64,000 bases of DNA from Fructobacillus sp. CRL 2054 (lineage in GTDB: Bacteria > Bacillota > Bacilli > Lactobacillales > Lactobacillaceae), in assembly GCF_028764065.1 (NCBI RefSeq), contig NZ_JACOFN010000005.1, positions 37,456 to 101,455 of the forward strand, given 5' to 3'. Below the pieces are notes generated by a model that was not told the origin of the DNA, made no database searches, and saw nothing but the letters and a program-made list of their open reading frames with translations. Numbering within the stretch: position 1 is the stretch's first letter; every line of letters starts with the position of its first letter. Shown one piece after another: positions 1 through 8,929 of this stretch. The position numbers and the translations under genes are program-made.

Positions 1-2370
1 CTTCGTTGTCGAGATGCTTCCTTCAATTGTTCTTGAATTTGATTTCGTAATTTTTAATGGGTGAGTGCGCAATTTTGCTAAGTCGCTCTGAACCTTTTTC
101 TTATCGAAGGCATAAAGAGCAAAATCGTCGAGGTAGCGCTGGCTCGTGCCCTTTTGAAGAACGATGGCTAGGGTCTGTTCTTTGCCCTTGGCATCGTTTG
201 CTAAGTTTAATGCGACGGTATGGTTATAGCCACTTTCTTGCTTAATCTGGTGGCCGTTCAAGGTCAAGATAACCCCTGACAGATCGAATGCACCGCCTAG
301 GTTTAAGTAGTAGGCGCCATCGGTCGTTGGCGTAAAGGTTAAGAGTAGGCTAGCGGGTTCGCGCTTATTGACTGCTTGAATAACCCCGCCGGTAATGTTT
401 TGAGACTTAGCCAGGTTGTAAGAACCTGAAATAGTTAGTGGTTGTTGTGTAAGAAGAATTTCATCTTTTTTACCCGCTAGGTAAGTGAGCAAGCGTTCCT
501 GGTTGGCTAGAGGATAGCGAATGTTAATTGGTGTGTTCAACGCTTGATTGGAGGCAGCATAGGCGACTGGAAGGACGGTTTGATTTTCCTTCAGTGCCCA
601 GCCGTTACCGGAGGCGACAACCGGTGCCTTTTGATAATCCGGCCGGTTGGATTTTCTTAGAGCCGTTGTACTTTTAGCTGAGCTATCGTTGCTTTGGTCC
701 AGGTAGTATTTGAAAGACAGCAGCGAATCTAAAACGGTTGTACCGTTATTATAAGAAACCTTTGAATCACCTGAAATTTGTCCCATATTGCGATAAAAAG
801 TGGCTGAATTAGCAGGCAATAGGGATGAAAAGTGTGATCCTGCTTTGAAATTACCTAAAAAGCCATCATTATAGGTCCGACCCAGTCCTTCAGCCACACG
901 ATACCAGGAGTGGTCCTGCTTTAATGATTGATCCACCAGGCTGACTTGCTTAGCTCCTGACTGGTATTCTTTGTTTGTTAGGTAGGAGATATGGTTCAGG
1001 GTCATGGCCAAGTTGGCAATCAAGAAGAAAGAGGTCAAAATGCCAAGCGCCCAAAGGCGTGGAAGGTGCTGGTTTAAGAAAAGAAGGGTCAGAATGGTTA
1101 ATAGGTAAACAAAAAGAAAAGCAAGTAACTCTGGTTTATCAAGATAGGAGAGCTTATTTAGCTGTAGAGAACCAAAAATCGTGACGGCTAGGGTACCAGT
1201 TAGGAAGAAGATACGGGCGGGGATGCTGGGTAGCCAGCCGGTTTTGTAGCCACGTGCTGCTAAGATGATAATTAATAGGGAAATGAAGAATGAAAAACGG
1301 GCTGGATACCAGACAGGGTACTGACCACCGTGGAAGAGCAAAATAAGGGGTGTCCAACAGGTTGCCAGAATGAGGATTGATAATGCTAGAAGTGAGAAGA
1401 GTTTTTCAAGCCAACTAATCGACTTTTTAGAAAAGAAGGGCCAAATGAAAAATAAGATGATTGGTGCAACTAAGAAATTGGCCTGTCCACTTTGCATTTG
1501 GTTGAAATCAAAGGAACCAGGAATTAATTTAAAGAAGAGGAAGGCTGGGTTATTTTCGAAGCCGAGTGTCCATTTTGCTGAATGGGTGGTTTTTCCTAAT
1601 CGAAGCTGTGCCAGCGTTGGTAACCAAAGCCAAGCGGTTACTAGGACGGCTGACAGGCTAGCAAGGGTTGTCTTGAACAGAAGAATTAAGGAATGTTTGG
1701 GCTGTTCGTTGGCCCAGGCAATTGGAAGATACAGCACTAAGAAAAGGGCTAACATCCAGGCCATGTAGTAGTTGGATAGGATGGCGAGAGCCAGTGAAAG
1801 TGTGAAGGGCCAAACTTTTCCATTGCGGAGGGCTTTGTGTAAGGTGAGAAGGACGATTGGCACAAGAATTGCCGTATCAAGCCAGAGTAAGTTTAAGTCA
1901 TTGGCGATAAACCAGGCGGATAAGGGGTAATTGATGGCAAAAATCGTAATGATGTAGCCCTTTAAGTGCATGGCCTTGTTTAAGAAAAGCGCCATGGTTA
2001 ATCCAGCAAAGGCGACTTTTAAGAGTGTAACCAGTAAAATCCAGTCAGGTAAAGTTGTGGGATTAGCCAGTAAAAAAATAAAATTGAAGGGGGACATCAA
2101 ATAGTAAGACCATTCAGCCACCATGTCGCCGCCTAGACCGGATGAAAAAGAATAGAAAAAGGCGGATGGGTCATGGAGAACTGTATGCTTGAACTGGGCA
2201 AAGTAGTCCAGGTATTGTTGTCCTAAATCGACAGTCAGAATGGTTGATGAGCCGAAGGGGGCCATGTGTCGATAAATAAAATAAATTAATAGGAAAAAGA
2301 ATGGCAACCAAAAGGAGAGTGCCACTGGACTATAAATTGAATTTGGTATTATTTTTTTCATTCTTGCCAT
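1..2370 (-). CDS. YfhO family polytopic membrane protein (partial, C-terminus outside window)
   Basis: An uninterrupted minus-strand frame runs from an ATG at 2370 off the left edge, giving about 790 codons in the window. The N-terminus has a short basic stretch, a hydrophobic helix, then a segment of the type SSTxLTVDLGQQYLDYFAQF and SSGLGGDM, which I recognise as the signature of YfhO-family proteins, GT-C-like multi-pass enzymes implicated in glycosylating cell-wall polymers. Many hydrophobic segments follow, then a soluble C-terminal part. A second in-frame ATG lies at 2361, and neither start has a strong ribosome site. It is divergent from the penicillin-binding protein gene. The family call is good; the exact substrate is unknown. 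Confidence 0.8.
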   Translation of the reverse strand, partial: MARMKKIIPNSIYSPVALSFWLPFFFLLIYFIYRHMAPFGSSTILTVDLGQQYLDYFAQFKHTVLHDPSAFFYSFSSGLGGDMVAEWSYYLMSPFNFIFLLANPTTLPDWILLVTLLKVAFAGLTMALFLNKAMHLKGYIITIFAINYPLSAWFIANDLNLLWLDTAILVPIVLLTLHKALRNGKVWPFTLSLALAILSNYYMAWMLALFLVLYLPIAWANEQPKHSLILLFKTTLASLSAVLVTAWLWLPTLAQLRLGKTTHSAKWTLGFENNPAFLFFKLIPGSFDFNQMQSGQANFLVAPIILFFIWPFFSKKSISWLEKLFSLLALSILILATCWTPLILLFHGGQYPVWYPARFSFFISLLIIILAARGYKTGWLPSIPARIFFLTGTLAVTIFGSLQLNKLSYLDKPELLAFLFVYLLTILTLLFLNQHLPRLWALGILTSFFLIANLAMTLNHISYLTNKEYQSGAKQVSLVDQSLKQDHSWYRVAEGLGRTYNDGFLGNFKAGSHFSSLLPANSATFYRNMGQISGDSKVSYNNGTTVLDSLLSFKYYLDQSNDSSAKSTTALRKSNRPDYQKAPVVASGNGWALKENQTVLPVAYAASNQALNTPINIRYPLANQERLLTYLAGKKDEILLTQQPLTISGSYNLAKSQNITGGVIQAVNKREPASLLLTFTPTTDGAYYLNLGGAFDLSGVILTLNGHQIKQESGYNHTVALNLANDAKGKEQTLAIVLQKGTSQRYLDDFALYAFDKKKVQSDLAKLRTHPLKITKSNSRTIEGSISTTK

Positions 2371-2491
2371 GTTTTAAGAATACCAAAAAATAGCGGAATT
2401 TTAGCGGAAATTTCGGTCGATATGGTAAAGTAGAAGAGATTGAAAATGAGTGGATTCACTCGAACTTTTCTTGGAAAGATGAATTGTAATT

Positions 2492-4534
2492 ATGAATCGT
2501 AATCGTTACTTAGAAGATGGTAATAAAAACGACGCTCAGGCAAATTTGCCGGGGCGCCTAAAGTTGTTATTGGGCCTTGTTGTGGCTTTAATTGCGGCTC
2601 TATTAATTCAACTAGCCTTTCTAACCCTAAAACAGGGTACGGGCTATTTGGCGGAAGTGAATAAGTCCGATCAGACAATTGAAAAGGGAAACGCTCCCCG
2701 TGGTTTAATCTATGATTCTACCGGTAAAGTGATTACGGGAAATCAGTCTTCACTGGCTATTACTTATACCCGTGGTTCGACAACAACGACCAACCAAATC
2801 GCAGCGGTTGCAAAGAAGTTGTCCAAGTACATTACCATTGATTCATCTCGACTAACGCCACGTTCAACGGCCGATTATTACTTGGTGACGGATTCAAAAG
2901 CTGCAACCAAGGTTCAGGCAGCTGTGAAAAAGGAAAATCCAAAGACGGCTTCTTCCTGGTCAACAACCCAGTTGAACACTGCAATGGCGAACTACGTGAT
3001 GAATCATAATTTGGATAAGAACGTCGATAAGAACGTGGCCATGATTTTCCAAAAGATGTCTGGTGCTTCTGCTTTATCAACTACCTATATTAAGGAAAGT
3101 GATATTTCAGATGATGCACAGGCTAAGATTGCGGAACGTTTGTCTGAGATGCCTGGTGTCAAAATTGGTGAGGCTTGGTCACGTAACTATCCAGAAGGAA
3201 CGGACTTTCAATCATTGACAGGAACGGTTAGTGATGAATCGGCTGGATTACCCGCTGATCGTCTGCACCGCTTGTTGGCACAGGGATATTCACAAAACGA
3301 ACCCGTTGGAACTTCGGCTTTGGAAAAGCAGTATGAATCACTGTTAAAGGGTTCACCATCGCAAACCTTAGTTTCAACGTTGGGCAATTTGAAGACTTCT
3401 TCGATTAAGTATGAAGGTCAATCTGGGGATTCACTAAAGTTGACGATTAACGCTGAGTACCAGAAGAAGGTTCAGAAAATTTTGGAAGATAACATTCCTG
3501 GTGGAAATGTTCAGGGTGCCTATTCAACAGTCATTAATCCATACACTGGTGGTATTTATGCCATGGCTGGGGTTAGCCGTGATTCTTCAACTGGGAAGAA
3601 GACAGCCAACCAGCTAGGTAATATTAACCAGGCCATTGTCATGGGGTCTGTTGTTAAGCCAGCAATTCTGGCCACAGGCTTCCAAAAGGGTGTTGTGACA
3701 GCTTCATCAAACACGATGAACGATCAGGCGATTAAGATTGCGGGAACGCCAGAAATCACCTCTTACTGGAATAAGACGGGAACGCCAACGCCAATTGATG
3801 CCCGAACGGCCTTGGAAACTTCTTCTAACACTTACTTTGTTCAGTTGGGAATGAAGATTGGTGGACAAACTTATTCATCTGGTTCTTCACTTCACTTGAA
3901 TTCTAACGCCTTCCAGACGCTTCGGAATGGTTTGGCACAGTTTGGACTGGGAACGAAGACTGGAATTGATGTGGAAGGTGAGACAGCCGGATACAAGGGA
4001 CTGACAACAGGGGCTAACCTTGGTAAGTACTTGTACGAGTCCTTTGGCCAGTATGATTCATACACAACAATACAGTTGGCGCGCTATGTTTCAGCTATTG
4101 CTAACGGTGGCTATCTGGTTCAACCACACTTGGTTGGATCTGTTCTTCAAACTGACAAGGATGCCAAGTATCAGAAAACTGTCTGGACATCCGAGCCAAC
4201 GCTTCAATCTCAGGTTTCTTTGAAGGACGACGAATGGAAAGTCATAAAGGACGGTATGTACCAAGTTGCCAACGGATCATCATCCCATAACACGGGTACA
4301 GCTCTGCACAACATGAATCCAAAGGTCTATGCTAAGACTGGTACTGCGGAAACGACAACGAATGGTCATACAACCTTTACGGAATCAATGGTTGTCTACG
4401 TTCCAGGTACTCCATTTGCCATGTCACTGGCTATTCCAGGAATGGATTCTTACTTGGATGGAACGAACGGTCGTATTGCTAAGCAGATTATCCAGGCCTT
4501 CTGGGAAACTGTTGTTGCTAATACAAATAAATAA
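2492..4534 (+). CDS. Class B penicillin-binding protein (transpeptidase, PBP2/PBP3 type)
   Basis: Cell-wall transpeptidase that cross-links peptidoglycan on the outer face of the membrane. The 680-residue protein has a short cytosolic N-terminus, one membrane anchor at about residues 24-46, a dimerisation/pedestal region, and a C-terminal transpeptidase domain with all three active-site motifs: SVVK at 386-389 (nucleophile Ser386), SSN at 444-446 and KTGT at 615-618. No glycosyltransferase domain is present, so it is class B. Start ATG at 2492, with a GGAAAG ribosome site slightly far upstream. A single-gene unit closed by a strong hairpin. Which of the elongation or division PBPs it is cannot be decided here. 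Confidence 0.93.
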   Translation: MNRNRYLEDGNKNDAQANLPGRLKLLLGLVVALIAALLIQLAFLTLKQGTGYLAEVNKSDQTIEKGNAPRGLIYDSTGKVITGNQSSLAITYTRGSTTTTNQIAAVAKKLSKYITIDSSRLTPRSTADYYLVTDSKAATKVQAAVKKENPKTASSWSTTQLNTAMANYVMNHNLDKNVDKNVAMIFQKMSGASALSTTYIKESDISDDAQAKIAERLSEMPGVKIGEAWSRNYPEGTDFQSLTGTVSDESAGLPADRLHRLLAQGYSQNEPVGTSALEKQYESLLKGSPSQTLVSTLGNLKTSSIKYEGQSGDSLKLTINAEYQKKVQKILEDNIPGGNVQGAYSTVINPYTGGIYAMAGVSRDSSTGKKTANQLGNINQAIVMGSVVKPAILATGFQKGVVTASSNTMNDQAIKIAGTPEITSYWNKTGTPTPIDARTALETSSNTYFVQLGMKIGGQTYSSGSSLHLNSNAFQTLRNGLAQFGLGTKTGIDVEGETAGYKGLTTGANLGKYLYESFGQYDSYTTIQLARYVSAIANGGYLVQPHLVGSVLQTDKDAKYQKTVWTSEPTLQSQVSLKDDEWKVIKDGMYQVANGSSSHNTGTALHNMNPKVYAKTGTAETTTNGHTTFTESMVVYVPGTPFAMSLAIPGMDSYLDGTNGRIAKQIIQAFWETVVANTNK

Positions 4535-4556
4535 AATGCTTTAAATGAGCATAATA

Positions 4557-4592
4557 AAAAGCCCCTTGATTTTATATCAAGGGGCTTTTATT
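4557..4592. terminator. Bidirectional intrinsic terminator
   Basis: A GCCCCTTGAT arm and its complement ATCAAGGGGC are flanked by an A-run on one side and a T-run on the other. It can stop both the PBP transcript and the convergent Fur-family transcript. Confidence 0.9.
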
Positions 4593-4596
4593 TGTT

Positions 4597-5010
4597 TTAA
4601 GAATGTACTTCGTTAGTGTTTGGCTCAACACCGTAAAGATCAATACGGTATTCAGTAATCTTCAATCCTGTAGCAGCCTGTGCCGCTTTGATTAATGGAG
4701 CGGGATCAAAGTTAGCCGCATCAATAATTTCGTTTGTTTTCGTATTAATAACGTGGTAATGAGGGTGGTCAGCGGCATCGTAGTGTCGTTTTCCATCTGA
4801 AATGCCATCGATAATCACGACCAACTTTTTCTCAACAAACTTTTCAAGTGTGTTGTAAACGGTGGCCAGCGAGATGTCCGGTAACTCATTGTGAATCATC
4901 TCTGCTGTTGGGTGATTGTCGTGCGTCATCATATATTCAAGCAGGGTCAAGCGCTGTGTTGTCGCTTTTAAACCATGTTCTTGTAAAACGTTCTTTAATG
5001 GATTCAGCAT
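4597..5010 (-). CDS. Fur-family metalloregulator lacking the structural zinc cysteines (PerR-like)
   Basis: 137-residue repressor of the Fur/PerR/Zur superfamily: N-terminal winged helix (about residues 1-75) with the recognition-helix motif SLATVYNTLEKF, then a dimerisation domain. Aligned from memory with PerR, the regulatory metal ligands are kept (His33, Asp78, His84, His86, Asp97). Both CxxC pairs that normally hold structural zinc are replaced: INTKT and EPNT stand where CEKC and CPDC are usual. The protein contains no cysteine at all. It is divergent from two VIT-type metal exporters, and PerR-box-like sites lie in the shared promoter, so it probably senses Fe or Mn (or peroxide through bound Fe) and represses export. 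The metal is not decidable from sequence. Confidence 0.9.
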   Translation of the reverse strand: MLNPLKNVLQEHGLKATTQRLTLLEYMMTHDNHPTAEMIHNELPDISLATVYNTLEKFVEKKLVVIIDGISDGKRHYDAADHPHYHVINTKTNEIIDAANFDPAPLIKAAQAATGLKITEYRIDLYGVEPNTNEVHS

Positions 5011-5052
5011 GTTAACCTCCTAGTTACTATTACGTTCATGTCAATTATAACA

Positions 5053-5122
5053 TTAGAATGATACAAAACAAATAGTTGACATAAGCTTTCGTTCTTAGTA
5101 TAATAGTTTAGAACCATTCTAA
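5053..5122 (+). promoter_or_regulatory. Sigma-A promoter of the VIT operon with PerR/Fur-box-like operators
   Basis: A consensus promoter is visible: TTGACA at 5076-5081, a 17-base spacer, TATAAT at 5099-5104. A perfect 6-base inverted repeat, TTAGAA-CCA-TTCTAA, sits at 5108-5122 over the expected transcription start and matches the PerR-box layout TTATAATNATTATAA well. A weaker site, TTAGAATGATACAAA, lies at 5053-5067 nearer the regulator gene. Repression of the exporters and autoregulation are inferred. Confidence 0.75.
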
Positions 5123-5140
5123 TATTATAGGAGAATTCTT

Positions 5141-5815
5141 ATGGAAAAGCAATCACTTATGGCCCACAATAACCTGGTCCGGGCTGGGGTCATGGGCGGT
5201 AACGACGGAATCCTGTCAGTTGCCGGAATTATTGTCGGTGTGGCTGGAGCCGGGCAAAGCCTTGGAGCAATTATGTTGTCAGGTTTTGCCGGGACGCTAG
5301 CCGGTATGGTATCGATGGCGATGGGCGAGTTTGTTTCAGTTCGATCATCTCACGATGCCCAAGAAAAGGCTCGTATTGGCCAAGAAAAGGCACTGAAAGA
5401 AAACTACGATGGTGAATTTAACTTCGTTAAAGAGAAGTATCAAGCAGATGGTATTTCAGAAGAACTTGCGACACAAGCCACTGAAGAAATGATGAAGAAG
5501 GATCCGCTGGAAACAACGGTCCGTGAACGTCATGGTTTTTCTTTGAAGTCTCAAGTTTCAGCTGGTGGGGCTGCATTGGTGTCCTTTGTGACTTTTCCAA
5601 CCGGTGCGGCCTTGCCAATGGCCTTCATGGCCTTTGCTCCAAAGGACTTGCGTATTGCCGCAACTTTCCTAGCCGTCTTAATCGCCTTGCTCTTTACAGG
5701 GTACATGGCTGCCGTTGTTAACGGTGCTAACCGTACAAAGGGTGCCATCCGAAACCTTTTGGCTGGTATTTTAACAATGATTGTGACCTACTCAATTGGG
5801 TTGCTCTTTAAGTAA
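5141..5815 (+). CDS. VIT1/CCC1-family iron/manganese transporter (copy 1)
   Basis: 224 residues with about five hydrophobic segments and the VIT1/CCC1 family pattern: an N-terminal RAGVMGGNDGILS motif in the first membrane helix, SMAMGEFVSV in the second, then a charged cytosolic segment (about residues 70-130, many Glu and Lys), where family members bind metal, and three C-terminal helices. The family moves Fe2+ or Mn2+ out of the cytosol. Ribosome site AGGAG lies before ATG 5141. First gene of a two-gene operon with a paralogue 16 bases downstream, under a promoter carrying a PerR-like box. Probable role: relief of metal overload. Confidence 0.9.
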   Translation: MEKQSLMAHNNLVRAGVMGGNDGILSVAGIIVGVAGAGQSLGAIMLSGFAGTLAGMVSMAMGEFVSVRSSHDAQEKARIGQEKALKENYDGEFNFVKEKYQADGISEELATQATEEMMKKDPLETTVRERHGFSLKSQVSAGGAALVSFVTFPTGAALPMAFMAFAPKDLRIAATFLAVLIALLFTGYMAAVVNGANRTKGAIRNLLAGILTMIVTYSIGLLFK

Positions 5816-5831
5816 GGGAAAGGTGTGAAAA

Positions 5832-6548
5832 ATGACTGCGCTATTTAAAAATTGGCACTCAAAGCGTGCCGAAAAGAAGTCCGGCCAAACGATGGAAGAA
5901 CGTTTGAACACCATCCGTGCTGGAATTTTGGGTTCTAATGATGGAATCTTGACGGTTGTCGGGGTTGTTTTCTCCGTGGCTGCCGCTACGTCAAATCGTT
6001 TGGTGATTGTCCTTGCCGGTTTGTCTGATTTGTTTGCCTGTGCCCTTTCAATGGGTTCTGGTGAATTTGCTGCCGTGTCTTCACAGGCCGATTCCGAAAA
6101 AGTCGCTGTGGCGCTTGAAAAGGCCCGCTTGAAGACGGAATTTGATCAGCAAATGGAAGAAGTTGCTGCTTTCTATACTGACCGTGGGGTTAGTCCTGAA
6201 ACGGCCAAGGCCATTGCTGCTGAATTGTTAGCAGAAAAGCCTTTGGAAACCGTTTTGTCAGTTAAGTACGATATGACTTTGGGACACTACGTGTCCCCAA
6301 TTTCTGCTGCGGTTTCATCAACTTTTTCAGCTGCCTTGGGTGGGGTATTCCCATTGGTCGCCTTGTTGATTTTCCCAGTTCACTACCAGTATCTAGCTGC
6401 TATTTTGGCAACGGTTGTGGCTTCTGCCTTGACTGGTTTGTTGTCAGCCCTATTCTCTCAGGGAATGGTTGGCCGTGCCGTTTGGCGTAACATCTGGGTT
6501 GGATTGGTTACGATTGCCATTCACTACGGTATTGGTTTGTTGTTCTAA
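5832..6548 (+). CDS. VIT1/CCC1-family iron/manganese transporter (copy 2)
   Basis: 238-residue paralogue of the preceding gene. It keeps the family landmarks (RAGILGSNDGILTVVGV near residue 30, LSMGSGEFAAVSS near residue 75, a charged cytosolic hairpin, three C-terminal helices) but has a longer basic N-terminal extension. VIT proteins act as dimers, so the pair may form a heterodimer or two separate pumps; this is inference. Ribosome site GGGAAAGG precedes ATG 5832. The operon ends at a hairpin just downstream. Confidence 0.9.
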   Translation: MTALFKNWHSKRAEKKSGQTMEERLNTIRAGILGSNDGILTVVGVVFSVAAATSNRLVIVLAGLSDLFACALSMGSGEFAAVSSQADSEKVAVALEKARLKTEFDQQMEEVAAFYTDRGVSPETAKAIAAELLAEKPLETVLSVKYDMTLGHYVSPISAAVSSTFSAALGGVFPLVALLIFPVHYQYLAAILATVVASALTGLLSALFSQGMVGRAVWRNIWVGLVTIAIHYGIGLLF

Positions 6549-6555
6549 TTACGTT

Positions 6556-6590
6556 AAAAAGTCTGGATATTATTTCAGACTTTTTTTAGT
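6556..6590 (+). terminator. Intrinsic terminator of the VIT operon
   Basis: AAAAAGTCTG and CAGACTTTTT arms surround a short AT loop, followed by a T-run. Confidence 0.85.
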
Positions 6591-6652
6591 CCAATTAAGG
6601 ACTATAATTAGTTTGTTAAGAAGTAAGCAAAGAATATTTTTGGAGGTTACTT

Positions 6653-8014
6653 ATGAAAGTTGTCATTATTGGTGCATCACACGGTGGACATGAATCAGCA
6701 CATGAATTGTTGACTCGCTACGATGATATGGATGTCACGGTTTATGAAGCCGGTGATTTCATTTCCTTTATGTCATGTGGAATGGAACTCTTCTTGCAGG
6801 GAAAGGTGACGAACCGCGACGATGTTCGAAACTTTAAGCCATCAGATATTGAACAATATGGTGGGGAAGTCTTAGCCAACCACTTGGTTGAATCGGTTGA
6901 TACTGACAAGCAAGAAGTGACAGTCTTGAACAAAGAGTCTGGTAAGACTTTTACGGATTCATACGACAAGTTGATTATTTCTTCAGGTGTGACGCCTGGT
7001 ACCATTCCAGTACCTGGAATGGACTTGGATAACGTCTTCTTGATGCGTGGTCGTGACTGGGCGATGAAGCTTGATGAAAAGTTGCATGACGATGCGGTTC
7101 AAAACGTGGTCGTTGTTGGTTCTGGTTACATTGGCATTGAAGCAGCGCAGGTCTTTTCTGAAGCTGGCAAAAAAGTCACGGTAGTTGATATGATTGACCG
7201 TCCTTTGGGTAATTACCTTGACCCAGAATTGGCCGATGTAATGGCTGATGAATTGAAAGAAAAGGGCGTTACCCTTCATTTGAGCCACGGGGTTTCGGCC
7301 TTTGAGGGTCAGGGAAAGGTGACCGCCGTGAAGGATGATGCTGGGCAGGCCTTACCTGCTGATTTAGTTGTTGTCGCAGCCGGTGTGAAGCCCGCTACAG
7401 AATACCTAAAGGGTGCCGTGGAATTAGATGACCGTGGCTTCATCAAGACGGATGAATACTTGCATACATCGGCTAAGAACGTCTTCGCGATTGGGGATGC
7501 GATCAAACCACTCTTTGCTCCAGCAGGACAGTCAGCCCCAATTGCTTTGGCGACGACTGCTCGCAAGGAAGCGCGTTATGTTGTTGAAAACATTGCCATT
7601 GAAAAGCCAGCTCGAGCCTTTGCTGGGGTGAACGGTTCATCTGCCCTAACTGTCTTTGACTATAAGTTAGCGACAACGGGTATGAACGCTAATAATGCAG
7701 CAAAGATGCATTTGAACGTGGCAAGTGCACTTTACAAGGGAAAGGTTCGTCCTGACTTTGTTACGGATGGCAATGCCGATGCCTTTGTAAAGCTTACCTA
7801 CAACCCTGATAGCCATGCCATTCTCGGTGGTCAGTTACTATCAAAGGCTGATTTAACAGCCCACGCTAATACGATTGCCTTAGCGATTAAGGGAAGGATG
7901 ACCCTGGAAGACTTAGCGGAAGCGGACTTCTTCTTCCAGCCAGGTTTTGATAAGCAGTGGTCACTTTTGAACGTCGCTGCCCAGGTTGCACTTGGTCAAA
8001 CACCATCTGTTTAA
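6653..8014 (+). CDS. npr: NADH peroxidase (FAD-dependent pyridine nucleotide-disulfide oxidoreductase)
   Basis: 453-residue cytosolic flavoprotein that reduces H2O2 to water with NADH. The N-terminal FAD-binding fold starts at KVVIIGASHGG (His10 matches the conserved active-site His), and the single redox cysteine is Cys42 in SFMSCGM, the cysteine-sulfenic residue of NADH peroxidase/oxidase. The NAD fold carries VVVGSGYIGIEAA near residue 153, and the C-terminal dimer domain ends with the DFFFQPGFDKQW motif. The whole protein follows Enterococcus Npr closely, including FDYKLATTG. The closely related water-forming NADH oxidase is the alternative. Ribosome site TTGGAGG precedes ATG 6653; own terminator follows. 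Its place beside a PerR-like module fits oxidative-stress defence. Confidence 0.88.
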   Translation: MKVVIIGASHGGHESAHELLTRYDDMDVTVYEAGDFISFMSCGMELFLQGKVTNRDDVRNFKPSDIEQYGGEVLANHLVESVDTDKQEVTVLNKESGKTFTDSYDKLIISSGVTPGTIPVPGMDLDNVFLMRGRDWAMKLDEKLHDDAVQNVVVVGSGYIGIEAAQVFSEAGKKVTVVDMIDRPLGNYLDPELADVMADELKEKGVTLHLSHGVSAFEGQGKVTAVKDDAGQALPADLVVVAAGVKPATEYLKGAVELDDRGFIKTDEYLHTSAKNVFAIGDAIKPLFAPAGQSAPIALATTARKEARYVVENIAIEKPARAFAGVNGSSALTVFDYKLATTGMNANNAAKMHLNVASALYKGKVRPDFVTDGNADAFVKLTYNPDSHAILGGQLLSKADLTAHANTIALAIKGRMTLEDLAEADFFFQPGFDKQWSLLNVAAQVALGQTPSV

Positions 8015-8022
8015 AGTCTTTA

Positions 8023-8057
8023 ATAAAAAAGGACGTCGTGAAGACGTCTTTTTTTAT
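8023..8057 (+). terminator. Intrinsic terminator after npr
   Basis: AAAGGACGTC and GACGTCTTTTTTT arms with a GTGAA loop. The next gene starts only about 20 bases further on, so its promoter must overlap this region or it depends on readthrough. Confidence 0.85.
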
Positions 8058-8071
8058 ATAATAGGATTACT

Positions 8072-8929
8072 ATGACGAAATCATTCAAAAACACATGGGA
8101 TTTTCTGGATCGGAAATTCCATATCAACGACCTAGTCACTTATTTTTCTAGGTCGCAAATCACAATGGTGGGGCCGACCTTTGCATATTATGTTTTATTA
8201 ACGCTTTTTCCACTGTTAATCACCTTGGTCTTGCTTATTTCGGCAATGGACATTTCGGCGATGCGACTAAACCACATGATGGCTGATTTCTTACCAGCTT
8301 CCATTCATGACTTCTTATCGCCAGTGCTGACATCCGTTGCCCATTCGAATACCCAATCCTATTGGTCATTATCCATTCTCTTTATCTTTTGGTCACTATC
8401 ACGTGTAACCTCGGTTTTGCGTGACTGCTTTAACCGAATCACAGATACGGAAGAGACTGGATTACCAATTTTGACTCGCTTTTGGTCCTTCCTTTGGCTC
8501 TTGTTGATGGTGATGGCTTTTACTGCCATGGCCTTTGCGGGAAACATCCTAGCGGTTTATTTGCATAAGATTCCGGGCTTGGCTGTTTGGGTGGCACCAA
8601 CACGCATTTTGTTATTGCTAGGAATGTGGTTAGTGCTCCTTTGGATGAACTATCAATTGCCAGCTAAGGCCGCCCGCCCACCGTTTTTAGCCTCTTTGGC
8701 TGGTTCATTGTTGGACTTGCTCTTGCTAAACGGTTTGAATAAAGTTTTTGCGCTATTAGCTTCTTTTCAGGTGGGAAAGTATAGTTTTTATCAGTCGCTG
8801 ACATCAATCACGATTTTCTTACTGTGGTTGAATTTGGTCGCTGATATTTTGGTGATTGGGTTTGTCGTGATGACCTGGCTCGCTGGTTTCCGAGGAATAC
8901 GAGGAGAAAAGAATGTTTCAGAAGAGTGA
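8072..8929 (+). CDS. YihY/UPF0761 (BrkB-like) inner-membrane protein
   Basis: 285 residues with about six hydrophobic helices. The family signature is seen in the first helix region (FAYYVLLTLFPLLITL) and in the last helices (LTSITIFLLWLNLVADILVIGF). YihY proteins were once called ribonuclease BN; a transport role is suspected, and no enzyme activity should be assigned. ATG at 8072 follows a weak AGGA site. The 3' end overlaps the DUF1054 gene by 17 bases, so the two are translated from one message. Confidence 0.85.
   Translation: MTKSFKNTWDFLDRKFHINDLVTYFSRSQITMVGPTFAYYVLLTLFPLLITLVLLISAMDISAMRLNHMMADFLPASIHDFLSPVLTSVAHSNTQSYWSLSILFIFWSLSRVTSVLRDCFNRITDTEETGLPILTRFWSFLWLLLMVMAFTAMAFAGNILAVYLHKIPGLAVWVAPTRILLLLGMWLVLLWMNYQLPAKAARPPFLASLAGSLLDLLLLNGLNKVFALLASFQVGKYSFYQSLTSITIFLLWLNLVADILVIGFVVMTWLAGFRGIRGEKNVSEE

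Noticed and set aside
1..2370. Several short plus-strand frames inside the first 2.4 kb.
   Set aside because: They are overlapped by one long uninterrupted minus-strand frame with clear family motifs and lack ribosome sites.
2390..2412. Tandem TAGCGGAA repeats between the YfhO and PBP genes as a possible operator.
   Set aside because: Only two copies, 13 bases apart, with no matching regulator nearby; too weak to report as a site.
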